The translations under genes and the position numbers were made by a program. The notes below the pieces were generated by a model. It was given only the letters and a program-made list of their open reading frames with translations. It was not told where the DNA came from and searched no databases. From Alkalibacterium gilvum (GTDB lineage Bacteria > Bacillota > Bacilli > Lactobacillales > Carnobacteriaceae_A), in NCBI RefSeq assembly GCF_900109085.1, contig NZ_FNYW01000024.1, forward strand, positions 1 through 33,161: a DNA stretch of 33,161 bases. Direction: 5' to 3'. Shown here piece by piece: positions 1-7,332 of this stretch (positions within the stretch are counted from its first letter, which is position 1; every line of letters starts with the position of its first letter).

Positions 1-240
1 AATGTATTCAACTTGATCATCAGGCAATTCGATTTTTTTCGCACCACAGTGCGTCTTGTTTTCTTTATAGCGCCGGTAGTAATCCAATACCGTCTTGCCT
101 GTTTCAAGGTAATGTTTGACATTATAGATGGGTTGTTTGGAACGTCCCAACTTATCTGCAATGTTTTCTACAGATAAGCCAATAGTAAGATAAGTTTCTA
201 TCCAACCGAGTTCTTCCATGGTAAGATGGGTGTAAGCCAT
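1..240 (-). CDS. IS30-family transposase, N-terminal part (cut by window edge)
   Basis: Reading the minus strand from the ATG at 238-240 gives 80 codons without a stop, running off the window start. The protein begins MAYTHLTMEELGWIETYL and continues through a helix-turn-helix segment (VENIADKLGRSKQPIYNVK, about residues 25-43). This is the usual N-terminus of IS30-family transposases, which open with a Ty-HLt..EL/ER motif and a DNA-binding HTH. The catalytic DDE domain would lie outside the window, so activity cannot be judged. A purine-rich Shine-Dalgarno (AGGAG, complement of 251-255) precedes the start. Family assignment is from motif recognition; the exact IS name is not claimed. Confidence 0.85.
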   Translation of the reverse strand, partial: MAYTHLTMEELGWIETYLTIGLSVENIADKLGRSKQPIYNVKHYLETGKTVLDYYRRYKENKTHCGAKKIELPDDQVEYI

Positions 241-335
241 TTGTGGTCACTCTCCTAATTTTCGTGGTTGTTAATTTGGAATGAGTGTACCACAAATGGT
301 TTTTTTAATCGTCTAGCTTAATTTTACAATTCAAG
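241..335. mobile_element. Terminal non-coding end of the IS30-family element
   Basis: Between the transposase start and the MATE gene lies a short AT-rich stretch ending in TTTTACAATTCAAG (about 322-335), which resembles the terminal inverted repeats of IS30-family elements in lactic acid bacteria. The other end of the element is outside the window, so neither the inverted repeat partner nor a target-site duplication can be confirmed. The outer boundary is therefore approximate. Confidence 0.5.
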
Positions 336-392
336 AATTATTAAAATCGACACAACTAGGAGAATAATTTATTACAATTGACTACTTAAAAT

Positions 393-1715
393 CTATCCAG
401 GTCGCTTTCTCTTTCTTATTCTCTTTTCAGGATTCATTTTCCAGGCAATCAGCAACATTACTGACATTTCTGCAAAAACGAATGAGAGCCAGACCCCTTT
501 CATTTCATAAAAATGGCTGAGCACTATAACTAAAGGTACAATGATGATCCCGCCTCTGAGCATAGAAAACAGCAAAGAGCGTTTAGGTTGATTCGTTGCT
601 CCAAAGTAACTAGTAGAAACGATATTTATCCCCGCAAAGAAGAAGCCTGCAAAATATACAAGCAGTCCGGTTGTAGCCATTTCAGCAATGTGAGGATTCT
701 GTTCACTATTGAATATCGCAATCAGCTGATCACTGTATAAATAGGTACTTAAATAAATAACTGTACTTAAAATTAATGAGGTTCCTAATGATAAGACAAG
801 AACCTGTTTGATTTGACTAAGATTTTTTAATCCGTAACTTTCACTGAATAGTGGTTGGGTTCCTTGAGCTATACCTGCAAAAAGTGATAATACCACGAAA
901 GAAACATTGGCAATAATACCGTAGGCAGCTAAACCATCATTTCCTTCCAGAGAAAATATGATCGTATTGAATGTAAACATAACCACAGAACCGGATATTT
1001 CATTTACAAAGGCGGAAGAACCTAAAAACATGATATCTCGAACCAGACGTTTTTCTATTTTCTGAAAAACAAAAGAGAGGTTGTTCAAAGGTTTGAAATA
1101 ATGAATCATTAAAACACCCAAACTTATTACAGGCGAAAGACTTGTTGCAAGGGCTGCTCCAAACATCCCCATTTCAAGAGGAAAAATAAATATATAGTCC
1201 AGCAGAACATTGAGTAAGCTTCCCGTGATCATACCAAACATAGCAAGTGTGGGGTCTCCATCGTTTCTAACAAATGACAGTAGAGTATTATTTAAAATAA
1301 AAAATGGGGCTAATGTTAAGACTGTTCTTAAGTAAATACTCGTTGGCTCAAAAGTTTCCGGGTTGGCTCCAGAAATATTGGCGATAGCTCCAGATCCGAA
1401 TTGTCCTACTATAAAGAACATCACGCCGAATGCAAGAGCAAATAAAAGCGTTTGGCTATAAACTTTAATTGCCTGCTTTTGTTTATTCTGAGACAATAAT
1501 ATTTTGTATCTTGTTGCGCCTCCAAGTCCAAGCATTAAACCGAATCCATGCATGATCCCAAATATAGGAATACTTAAATTCAAAGAGGCAATACCATTTG
1601 GTCCTAAAGCCTGGGCGATGAAAAATGTATCTGCCAGGATATAAAAAGATATCCCAAGCATACCCAGCATATTCAGACTAACACATTTCAAAAACAACTT
1701 TACACTTCGCTGCAT
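393..1715 (-). CDS. MATE-family multidrug/organic-cation exporter
   Basis: A 440-residue polytopic membrane protein of the usual MATE length, with about 12 hydrophobic segments in two similar halves. The N-terminal half carries the MATE-like stretch LGMLGISFYILADTFFIAQALG (about residues 18-39) and GATRYKILLSQNKQKQA. The second half begins near residue 225 (VRDIMFLGSSAFVNEISGS) and contains GIAQGTQPLFSESYG, the counterpart of the conserved QGxQPxxgynyG motif. Members export cationic drugs or metabolites using a sodium or proton gradient; the substrate here is not predictable. The tail is very basic (EKRIRKRKRPG). The gene lies next to the IS30 end but is intact, with its TAG stop at 393-395. 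The Shine-Dalgarno is weak. Confidence 0.88.
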   Translation of the reverse strand: MQRSVKLFLKCVSLNMLGMLGISFYILADTFFIAQALGPNGIASLNLSIPIFGIMHGFGLMLGLGGATRYKILLSQNKQKQAIKVYSQTLLFALAFGVMFFIVGQFGSGAIANISGANPETFEPTSIYLRTVLTLAPFFILNNTLLSFVRNDGDPTLAMFGMITGSLLNVLLDYIFIFPLEMGMFGAALATSLSPVISLGVLMIHYFKPLNNLSFVFQKIEKRLVRDIMFLGSSAFVNEISGSVVMFTFNTIIFSLEGNDGLAAYGIIANVSFVVLSLFAGIAQGTQPLFSESYGLKNLSQIKQVLVLSLGTSLILSTVIYLSTYLYSDQLIAIFNSEQNPHIAEMATTGLLVYFAGFFFAGINIVSTSYFGATNQPKRSLLFSMLRGGIIIVPLVIVLSHFYEMKGVWLSFVFAEMSVMLLIAWKMNPEKRIRKRKRPG

Positions 1716-1875
1716 CTTGTATCTCTACTTTCCATTTTTAAAATTTCTAAAGACAAGCTTACTTAAACTTACCGAGGAAGTCAATCGCAGGTCTCTTACT
1801 GTTTTTTTGATTTATACAAGACTAATCTCTTGATAGCTAAACCTTATGTTAAAGAAGATTCAAGAGCATGTTAAC

Positions 1876-2091
1876 TTCCCTTTGCCTACTTTTCATTTGC
1901 TAAAGGGCACGCATTTCTACTTTGTGTGCCCTTCGTTCGCTTACTTTCCTCCAAAAGGGCACGCATTCCCTTTTGGTGTGACCTTTATTCTCTTGCTTTC
2001 CTCGAAAAGGGCACGCTTTTCCTCTTTGTGTGACCTTTGTTCGCTTACTTTCTTGTAAAAGGGCACGCAACGTCTTCCCTTTTGATATTTG
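1876..2091. repeat. 52-bp direct tandem repeat, three full units plus partial ends
   Basis: Units begin with AAAGGGCACGC at 1902, 1954, 2006 and 2058, an exact 52-bp period. Each full unit continues with a TTTGTGTGNCCTT-like segment and then TTCGCTTACTTTC. A partial unit precedes 1902 and another decays after about 2080. Units can fold: in unit 1 GGGCACGCA (1905-1913) pairs with TGTGTGCCC, and in unit 2 CCAAAAGGG (1951-1959) pairs perfectly with CCCTTTTGG (1968-1976). Open frames of 60-70 codons run across the array on both strands, but a 52-bp period shifts the frame in each copy, so they are judged not to be genes. Confidence 0.85.
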
Positions 2092-2106
2092 TTTATATCA
2101 TGTTGT

Positions 2107-2131
2107 TGAAACTGACTGGCGGTCAGTTTCA
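2107..2131. promoter_or_regulatory. Perfect 10-bp inverted repeat, TetR-type operator candidate
   Basis: TGAAACTGAC (2107-2116) and GTCAGTTTCA (2122-2131) are exact reverse complements around a 5-nt centre (TGGCG). Its length and symmetry suit a dimeric repressor such as a TetR-family protein. It lies 29 bp upstream of the -35 of the DUF554 gene promoter. No regulator gene adjoins it, and there is no T-run to make it a terminator. Confidence 0.45.
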
Positions 2132-2159
2132 TCCACTAAAAATGTTCTTTTAATTTCAT

Positions 2160-2188
2160 TTGTATCGTTCGCACTTCCCATTTATAAT
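2160..2188 (+). promoter_or_regulatory. Sigma-A promoter of the DUF554 gene
   Basis: TTGTAT (2160-2165) and TATAAT (2183-2188) are separated by exactly 17 bp, about 40 bp upstream of the start codon. The -10 is a perfect consensus. Confidence 0.6.
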
Positions 2189-2226
2189 ATAAGAATGTAG
2201 ATAATCAGAAATTTAAAGGGGCGCAC

Positions 2227-2913
2227 ATGATGTTTTTTGGAGTGTTTATAAATACATTGGCTATTTTTACAGGAAGTATCATCGGTTTATTTGTGAATAA
2301 AGGCATTCCTTTACATATCGAAAAAGCACTGATGAAGGCTTTGGCTCTCTCTGCAATATACATCGGCATTACCGGCCTCTCTTCCGGAGAAAACACGATC
2401 GTCATTATTCTTTCTATGGTAATAGGCGTAACTCTGGGCGAACTAATCAAACTGGATAAAAAAATCAATCAGATAGGTGATAAACTGGAAAAACGTTTCC
2501 CCGGCAAAAACGATTCCGACTCTTTGTCAAAAGGCTTTGTTGTAGGAAGTCTGATCATGGCGGTAGGTGCAATGTCGATCGTCGGTCCTCTTGAAAGTGG
2601 TCTTTCAGGAACGCATACGATTCTACTGACAAAATCAGTGATGGATGGCTTAACTAGTCTGATTCTTGCATCCAGCATGGGTATCGGTGTCTTGTTTTCA
2701 GGGGTTCTCGTTTTTCTTTATCAAGGTGCGATCACACTATTCGCAAGTGGACTCGATACGATTCTAACGGACTCAATGATCAACGACATCAATGCGGTGG
2801 GTTCACTTCTTATTTTAGCACTAGGTCTTAATATTCTTGAAGTGACTAAAATAAAAGTGATGAATTTTGTGCCGGCAATCGTTCTCCCTGTATTATTTTT
2901 CTTGTTTTATTAA
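2227..2913 (+). CDS. DUF554-family membrane protein (YdfK-like)
   Basis: A 228-residue membrane protein with about seven hydrophobic segments. It opens with FFGVFINTLAIFTGSIIGLF and continues IEKALMKALALSAIYIGITGL and IVIILSMVIGVTLGELIKLD, the typical conserved N-terminal pattern of DUF554 proteins, which are 220-240 residues long. Family function is unknown, though a transport role is often guessed. ATG codons at 2227 and 2230 are both possible; AAAGGGG at 2215-2221 serves either. It stands alone, with its own promoter upstream and a terminator at 2916-2980. Confidence 0.85.
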   Translation: MMFFGVFINTLAIFTGSIIGLFVNKGIPLHIEKALMKALALSAIYIGITGLSSGENTIVIILSMVIGVTLGELIKLDKKINQIGDKLEKRFPGKNDSDSLSKGFVVGSLIMAVGAMSIVGPLESGLSGTHTILLTKSVMDGLTSLILASSMGIGVLFSGVLVFLYQGAITLFASGLDTILTDSMINDINAVGSLLILALGLNILEVTKIKVMNFVPAIVLPVLFFLFY

Positions 2914-2915
2914 AA

Positions 2916-2985
2916 AAGCTGTTAGTTGAAGACATCCCTTTTCCAAATCACTCTGGTCAGCGGGTCTTAACTAACAGCTTCTTTT
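2916..2985. terminator. Bidirectional terminator between the DUF554 gene and mvaS
   Basis: AAGCTGTTAGTT (2916-2927) pairs perfectly with AACTAACAGCTT (2969-2980). A one-base bulge then allows AAGAC (2929-2933) to pair with GTCTT (2964-2968), leaving a loop of about 30 nt. T-rich tracts lie on both sides (CTTTTTATT on the plus strand, TTTTTTA on the minus strand), so it can serve both convergent genes. Confidence 0.8.
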
Positions 2986-3035
2986 TATTATTTAAACTTT
3001 TTTCCAAACACAGTTTTACTTTATCATTTGACTAC

Positions 3036-4202
3036 CTATTTTATTTCGTACTTTCTAATATTCTCTTTTATAGCCACCAGATAGGCTCTTCCTTCTGACA
3101 ACTGGTCACTCTTTGCTTCAAAATCGGAGCCATCTTTAGGTAATGACTTTTGTAGAAGTTCTTCGTATTCTTCGATAGGTAATTCACGCCGGTTTTCGAG
3201 CGTTGCCTCGTGCATTTCTTTATTTAAAAAGTCTTCATATCTTGGCTGTACCGTGCCGCTGAAGAATTCACCCACAGCTCCTGAACCGTAACTGAATAGT
3301 CCAATACGGGAGCCCTCAGTCAGTTTCGAAGACTGTTCAAGTAAAGACAGCAGACTTAAATACAAGGATCCTGTATAAATATTGCCTACTTGTTTGTTGT
3401 AGACGATGCTGTTTTCATAGTGAGTCATCAATCGTTCGGTCTCTTCTTTTGCGTCTTTAGTTAGTCTGAGGATTGCTTTTTTTGCCATTTTCGTATACGG
3501 CAAGTGAAAACAGACCGCCTCGAAATCTTTTAAGTCTCTATCCGTTTTTTCCTTATAGTTCTCCCAGACATCTTCAAGGAATGAAAGGTAAGACTCATTC
3601 GAAAATTTTCCGTCGACGAAGGCGTAATCAGAATAAAGGGGTCTCCAGAAATCTGATATATCCTTGGTTAAAGCTGCACTGTCATTATCCAGTACTAAAA
3701 TGCGAGGATCGCTTGAAATGACCATGGCTACAGCTCCAGCTCCCTGAGTCGGCTCGCCAGATGTATTTAATCCATATTTGGCAATGTCAGAACCGATAAC
3801 CAGTGCTTTGCTCTCTGGATTCAAAGCGATATGTCCTAAAGCCATTTTGATTCCACCTGTTGCACTGTAGCACGCTTGTTTCAATTCAAAAGAACGCGCG
3901 TTTTTCTGGATACCGGTCAAATGATGCACCCATACAGCAGCAGATTTTGAGTGATCAACGCCGGACTCTGTGCCAAATAATACGAGGTCGATCGCTTTTC
4001 TGTCTTCATCATCCAAGATCGACAGAGCAGCATTAACAGCCATACTGACTGCATCTTCATGAAGCGATGCAACGGCCATTCTTTCCTGGCCAATACCGAT
4101 AGTATATTTAGCTGGTTCGACACCTCTCACTTCAGCCAGTTTTTCCATGTCTACGTATTGTTCAGGTGTGTAAAATCCTATTTTGTCTATTCCAATGTTC
4201 AA
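3036..4202 (-). CDS. mvaS: Hydroxymethylglutaryl-CoA synthase
   Basis: A 388-residue cytoplasmic thiolase-fold enzyme that condenses acetyl-CoA with acetoacetyl-CoA to HMG-CoA in the mevalonate route to isoprenoids. The catalytic residues fall exactly where they do in characterised Gram-positive MvaS proteins: Glu79 in LFGTESG, Cys111 in KQACYSATGG (the acylated nucleophile) and His233 in CFHLPYTKM. Length is normal. The start is TTG (minus strand, 4202-4200), supported by an excellent ATAGGAGG Shine-Dalgarno about 8 nt upstream; no better ATG exists. It follows the MDR oxidoreductase gene on the same strand with an 85-bp gap. Having a mevalonate rather than an MEP pathway gene fits the Lactobacillales. 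Confidence 0.96.
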   Translation of the reverse strand: MNIGIDKIGFYTPEQYVDMEKLAEVRGVEPAKYTIGIGQERMAVASLHEDAVSMAVNAALSILDDEDRKAIDLVLFGTESGVDHSKSAAVWVHHLTGIQKNARSFELKQACYSATGGIKMALGHIALNPESKALVIGSDIAKYGLNTSGEPTQGAGAVAMVISSDPRILVLDNDSAALTKDISDFWRPLYSDYAFVDGKFSNESYLSFLEDVWENYKEKTDRDLKDFEAVCFHLPYTKMAKKAILRLTKDAKEETERLMTHYENSIVYNKQVGNIYTGSLYLSLLSLLEQSSKLTEGSRIGLFSYGSGAVGEFFSGTVQPRYEDFLNKEMHEATLENRRELPIEEYEELLQKSLPKDGSDFEAKSDQLSEGRAYLVAIKENIRKYEIK

Positions 4203-4287
4203 CAGCTTATCCTCCTATTTAGAGCTTTGTTTATTCGTCCTTTTTTCAGTATACCTGAGCTTCTTTAAAAAAGAATTAAGAAATGCT

Positions 4288-5199
4288 TTAATCTTTCATC
4301 TTGATAATTAATTTTCCTCGGACATGCCCTGCTTCACTTTGGTTATGTGCCTCTTTTACAGATTCTTCTTTAAAAGGTATCACGTCAGAGATCACAGGTT
4401 TCAGTTTTCTTTCAACGAGCCAGTCATGCAACTGGTCGAGCGCATCTTTTGTTGGCTTCATAGAAAAGTATCCTGCATCGTAGATTTCTGTATCGACATA
4501 GTCACCCGGGTCACCGGCAATAGACAATAATTTTCCTTTATTTTTTATTAAATAAAGACTTTTCTCTAATACTGAGCCGCCTATAGTATCCAGGACAAAA
4601 TCGATATCTTCCAGAACTTCATCAAAGGCTTCCTTCTCATAATTGATCGCACGATCAGCGCCAAGTGCCTTTAATAATTCTTGATTGCTTGTGCTTGCGG
4701 TTGCGGCAACCCACGCACCCTTGTTCTTGGCAATTTGAATAGCCAGCGATCCGACGCCTCCTGATCCAGCATGAATCAGTACGCGTGAATCTTTTTGGAC
4801 TTTTCCTCGTCTGACAAGTGCTTCATAAGCGGTTTGTCCAGTTAAAGGCACTGCCGCTGCTTCTTCATAAGAGATCGACTCGTCCAATATCACCGCTTTG
4901 TCCGGCCTGACAGAAACAATCTCGGCATAGGTTTTGGAGCCATTAGCCATGACACGATCACCTACTTTGAAATCCGTGACCGCCTCACCGACTTCAATGA
5001 CTTTGCCAGACACATCCCCTCCAAGGATAATCGGAAGTTTTCCGCCATAATCCCCTTTTCTTCGTTTGATATCTATTGGATTGACACTCGTTGCATGCAT
5101 CTCAACCAGCATGCGATCGGGTTTCAGTTCAGGCTTCTCTATGTCTTTCATAACCAGCTGGTCTACGCCACCAAATGTTTCAATAACAATAGCTTTCAC
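4288..5199 (-). CDS. NADP-dependent MDR oxidoreductase (quinone/zeta-crystallin type)
   Basis: A 303-residue medium-chain dehydrogenase/reductase. The N-terminal GroES-like domain (MKAIVIETFGGVDQLVMKDI, then NPIDIKRRKGDYG) leads to GDVSGKVIEVGEAVTDFKVGDRV near residues 61-83. The Rossmann fold follows, with the dinucleotide motif AGSGGVG at 144-150. It lacks the zinc-binding cysteine cluster of alcohol dehydrogenases, so a quinone or enone reductase activity is more likely; the substrate is unknown. The start is GTG at 5199-5197, backed by ACAGGAGG eight nt upstream. It sits between a phosphoribosyltransferase gene and mvaS on the same strand, 38 bp from the former, so co-transcription is possible. 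Confidence 0.88.
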   Translation of the reverse strand: MKAIVIETFGGVDQLVMKDIEKPELKPDRMLVEMHATSVNPIDIKRRKGDYGGKLPIILGGDVSGKVIEVGEAVTDFKVGDRVMANGSKTYAEIVSVRPDKAVILDESISYEEAAAVPLTGQTAYEALVRRGKVQKDSRVLIHAGSGGVGSLAIQIAKNKGAWVAATASTSNQELLKALGADRAINYEKEAFDEVLEDIDFVLDTIGGSVLEKSLYLIKNKGKLLSIAGDPGDYVDTEIYDAGYFSMKPTKDALDQLHDWLVERKLKPVISDVIPFKEESVKEAHNQSEAGHVRGKLIIKMKD

Positions 5200-5237
5200 T
5201 TTATGTGCCTCCTGTAATATTTTTTTTCTGCTCTCTT

Positions 5238-5879
5238 TTATGCATCTGTATTTTCGTACGTGTGCAGCATTTCCATGACCTCTTCATCTTCCAGCTGTTT
5301 AAAATCGGCGTAATAAGCTCCGACAGCACCTTTGAAGGTTTCCGGGATCAGAACAGCTGCGATGTCATCCACCAGAGATTCAAGTTCCTTGTACGTATCT
5401 TTTGGTATCACCGGTACAGCAACGATTATTTTTCTGGCTTCCTGGGCTTTCGCCGCTTCGATCGCAGCCTTCATCGTCATTCCCGTTGCAATTCCGTCAT
5501 CGACGATAATGACTGTCTTTCCTTTAAGCGGTTTTTTAGTTATTTCTTTCGAATACATCCGCTGACGACGCGCAATCTCGTTACGAATACGTTTAAGCTC
5601 CGTGTCCAGCCATTCCTGATCCAATAACTCTTGAGTTGTTTCATCTAATATCGGATCACCATGTTCAGATAAGGCACCCACTGCATATTCAGAATGCGAC
5701 GGATGACCGATTTTTTTTGAAAGAATAACGTCAAAGGGGATGTTGCGTTTCTTTGCCAGTTCGATTCCCAAAGGTACACCACCACGTGGAAGGGCAACAA
5801 TGACAGACTTTTCAGGATTTTTTACATCAACTTCTTCAGCCAATTGTCTTCCTGCATCTATACGGTTTTCAAAGAGCAT
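5238..5879 (-). CDS. Phosphoribosyltransferase-family protein
   Basis: A 213-residue type I PRTase-fold protein. The PRPP-binding loop reads TVIIVDDGIATGMT (about residues 122-135), with the two acidic residues and the ATG(M)T loop that bind the ribose-phosphate. An upstream ALPRGGVPLGIELAKK segment (29-44) matches the PPi-binding region of this broad group, sometimes annotated as predicted phosphoribosyltransferases. The base substrate cannot be inferred, and similar proteins are often linked to stress rather than classic salvage. The strong Shine-Dalgarno AAGGAGG, 8 nt before the ATG, fixes the start. It is the first gene of a possible three-gene minus-strand group ending with mvaS. Confidence 0.82.
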   Translation of the reverse strand: MLFENRIDAGRQLAEEVDVKNPEKSVIVALPRGGVPLGIELAKKRNIPFDVILSKKIGHPSHSEYAVGALSEHGDPILDETTQELLDQEWLDTELKRIRNEIARRQRMYSKEITKKPLKGKTVIIVDDGIATGMTMKAAIEAAKAQEARKIIVAVPVIPKDTYKELESLVDDIAAVLIPETFKGAVGAYYADFKQLEDEEVMEMLHTYENTDA

Positions 5880-6004
5880 AAATGATCCTCCTTAAATAAT
5901 TCCTGAGTTTTTCATTTGTTTAAAGTATAACATGAATACACTAAGTCAAATATTATAACGATTCTACACAGTTGTATATTCTCTAGTTTATAAGTGGTCT
6001 TAAT

Positions 6005-6033
6005 TTAAAAAAAATCTCATTTCGTTTATACTA
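6005..6033 (+). promoter_or_regulatory. Possible promoter of the YtxH gene
   Basis: TATACT at 6028-6033 is a good -10. The matching -35 (TTAAAA, 6005-6010, 17-bp spacer) is weak, so an activator or another site may be involved. Confidence 0.35.
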
Positions 6034-6075
6034 TGTAGAAAGAGTTGGTTATTTATTAACTAAGGAGGAAATATT

Positions 6076-6507
6076 ATGTCATTTATTAAAGGTGTTTTGA
6101 CTGGTGCAGCTTTAGGATTATTATTTGCACCAAAAAGTGGTAAGGAAACACGGGCAGACCTACGAAGAAAAATGGACGATTCAAAAAAATCCGCAAGTAA
6201 CTACGCAGATAAAGCTAAAGTGAGATCTGGTGAAATGTCCCAGACCGCAGGAGAAGCTACAGAAAATATTAAACTTACCTTAAGTAAAACAGCAAAAGAA
6301 CTCCGTGAACAGCTGCATCGTGCATCAGAAGAAATAAAAAATGAAGCACGTACGCTTAAAGATGATGTGAAAGAAACAGCAGAAGATGCCTATGTCGATG
6401 TAGCTGTCGAAGTTGAGGACGCTTCTGAAAAAATACGCAAAAACGTTGATGACTCCACCCCAAACAGCTCGCAAGCTGAAACCTCACAGTCAACGACACA
6501 CGAATAA
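6076..6507 (+). CDS. YtxH-family general-stress-type protein
   Basis: A 143-residue protein. The N-terminus FIKGVLTGAALGLLFAPKSGKETRADLRRKM is the hallmark of the YtxH (gas vesicle GvpP-like) family: one short hydrophobic helix with a glycine stripe, followed by APKSGxExR. The remainder is a highly charged, alanine-rich, amphipathic helical region (residues 35-130) likely to form a coiled coil, ending in a Ser/Thr/Gln-rich tail. Family members are linked to envelope or general stress, but the molecular role is unknown. A near-perfect TAAGGAGGAA Shine-Dalgarno lies at 6061-6070. The gene is monocistronic, followed by a terminator. Confidence 0.85.
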   Translation: MSFIKGVLTGAALGLLFAPKSGKETRADLRRKMDDSKKSASNYADKAKVRSGEMSQTAGEATENIKLTLSKTAKELREQLHRASEEIKNEARTLKDDVKETAEDAYVDVAVEVEDASEKIRKNVDDSTPNSSQAETSQSTTHE

Positions 6508-6518
6508 ATCAGGAATTT

Positions 6519-6547
6519 CCCAGACTCAAAACGGTCTGGGATTTTTT
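6519..6547 (+). terminator. Terminator of the YtxH gene
   Basis: CCCAGAC (6519-6525) pairs with GTCTGGG (6534-6540) around an 8-nt loop and is followed by a T-run at 6542-6547. Confidence 0.85.
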
Positions 6548-6561
6548 AAAATTGTTAATAC

Positions 6562-6607
6562 TTGACACATTATCTGTATTCAGTTACTATTATATTGTAA
6601 GTATTAC
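6562..6607 (+). promoter_or_regulatory. Sigma-A promoter of the WrbA-like gene with a palindrome over the start site
   Basis: TTGACA (6562-6567) is a perfect -35 and TACTAT (6585-6590) lies exactly 17 bp further. GTAA-GTA-TTAC (6597-6607) is a short perfect inverted repeat at the expected transcription start, where a repressor could bind. The regulator is not identified. Confidence 0.7.
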
Positions 6608-6646
6608 GAATTAGAGATATATCAAACGAAAAAGGAGAAGATTTTT

Positions 6647-7252
6647 ATGGCAAATGTTAAATTATCTATTATCTACTACAGTTCAACGGGTACAAACTAC
6701 CAAATGGCTCTTTGGGCTAAGGAAAAAGCAGAACAAAGCGGAGCAGAAGTCCGTCTGCGCAAAGCGAAAGAGCTCGCTCCAGAGTTTGCTATCGAACAGA
6801 ATCCTGCCTGGAAAAAGCACTACGATGAAACACAGCATGTAGAAGAAGCATCTTCTGATGATATTCTATGGGCAGATGCTTTGCTTTTCAGTGCACCTTC
6901 TCGTTTCGGTACGATGCCAAGTCAGTTAAAACAGTTTCTTGATATCCAGGGTGGCTTATGGGCAAACGGGAAAACTGTCAATAAAGTAGTCAGTGCAATG
7001 ACCTCAGCTCAAAACCCTCATGGCGGACAAGAAGCCACACTCTTATCCCTATATACTTCCATGATGCATTGGGGAACAATTATCGTGACGCCTGGTTACA
7101 CAGACCCTGTATTGTTCGGTGCCGGCGGTAATCCTTATGGTACTTCAGTTACTGTCGATCAAAATGGAAACATGCAGGAAGATGTTGAAGATGCCGTCAA
7201 GCATCAGGTTGCACGTGTCCTGGAAGTCGCTTCTAAAACGCTAGAAAGTTAA
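6647..7252 (+). CDS. WrbA-like NAD(P)H:quinone oxidoreductase (flavodoxin fold)
   Basis: A 201-residue cytoplasmic flavoprotein. The N-terminal YYSSTGTNYQMALWAKEKAE (about residues 10-29) is the FMN phosphate-binding loop. ADALLFSAPSRFGTMPSQLKQFLDIQGGLW (about 78-107) matches the WrbA segment that contacts the isoalloxazine ring, and GGQEATLLSLYTSMMHWG carries the conserved histidine region. Length equals that of WrbA/NQO type IV proteins (about 200). These enzymes reduce quinones by two electrons, protecting against redox stress. It has its own strong promoter and is flanked by terminators, so it is transcribed alone. GAAAAAGGAG upstream is the ribosome site. Confidence 0.9.
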   Translation: MANVKLSIIYYSSTGTNYQMALWAKEKAEQSGAEVRLRKAKELAPEFAIEQNPAWKKHYDETQHVEEASSDDILWADALLFSAPSRFGTMPSQLKQFLDIQGGLWANGKTVNKVVSAMTSAQNPHGGQEATLLSLYTSMMHWGTIIVTPGYTDPVLFGAGGNPYGTSVTVDQNGNMQEDVEDAVKHQVARVLEVASKTLES

Positions 7253-7267
7253 TTAAAAATTTCCTCT

Positions 7268-7325
7268 AAAAAACACATTCTCTTTATCTGATTCAAAAAA
7301 ATCAGAAAAGATGAATGTGTTTTTT
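7268..7325. terminator. Bidirectional terminator between the WrbA-like and XRE genes
   Basis: AAAAAACACATTC (7268-7280) pairs perfectly with GAATGTGTTTTTT (7313-7325). Within the loop TCTGATT and AATCAGA add a second stem. Both strands end in T6, suiting the two convergent genes. Confidence 0.88.
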
Positions 7326-7332
7326 GTATGGA

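Noticed and set aside
1846-2132. Open frames of 70 codons (plus) and 63 codons (minus) over the 52-bp repeats
   Set aside because: They arise from repeat sequence, the 52-bp period breaks the frame in each copy, no ribosome site precedes them, and the composition is not protein-like.
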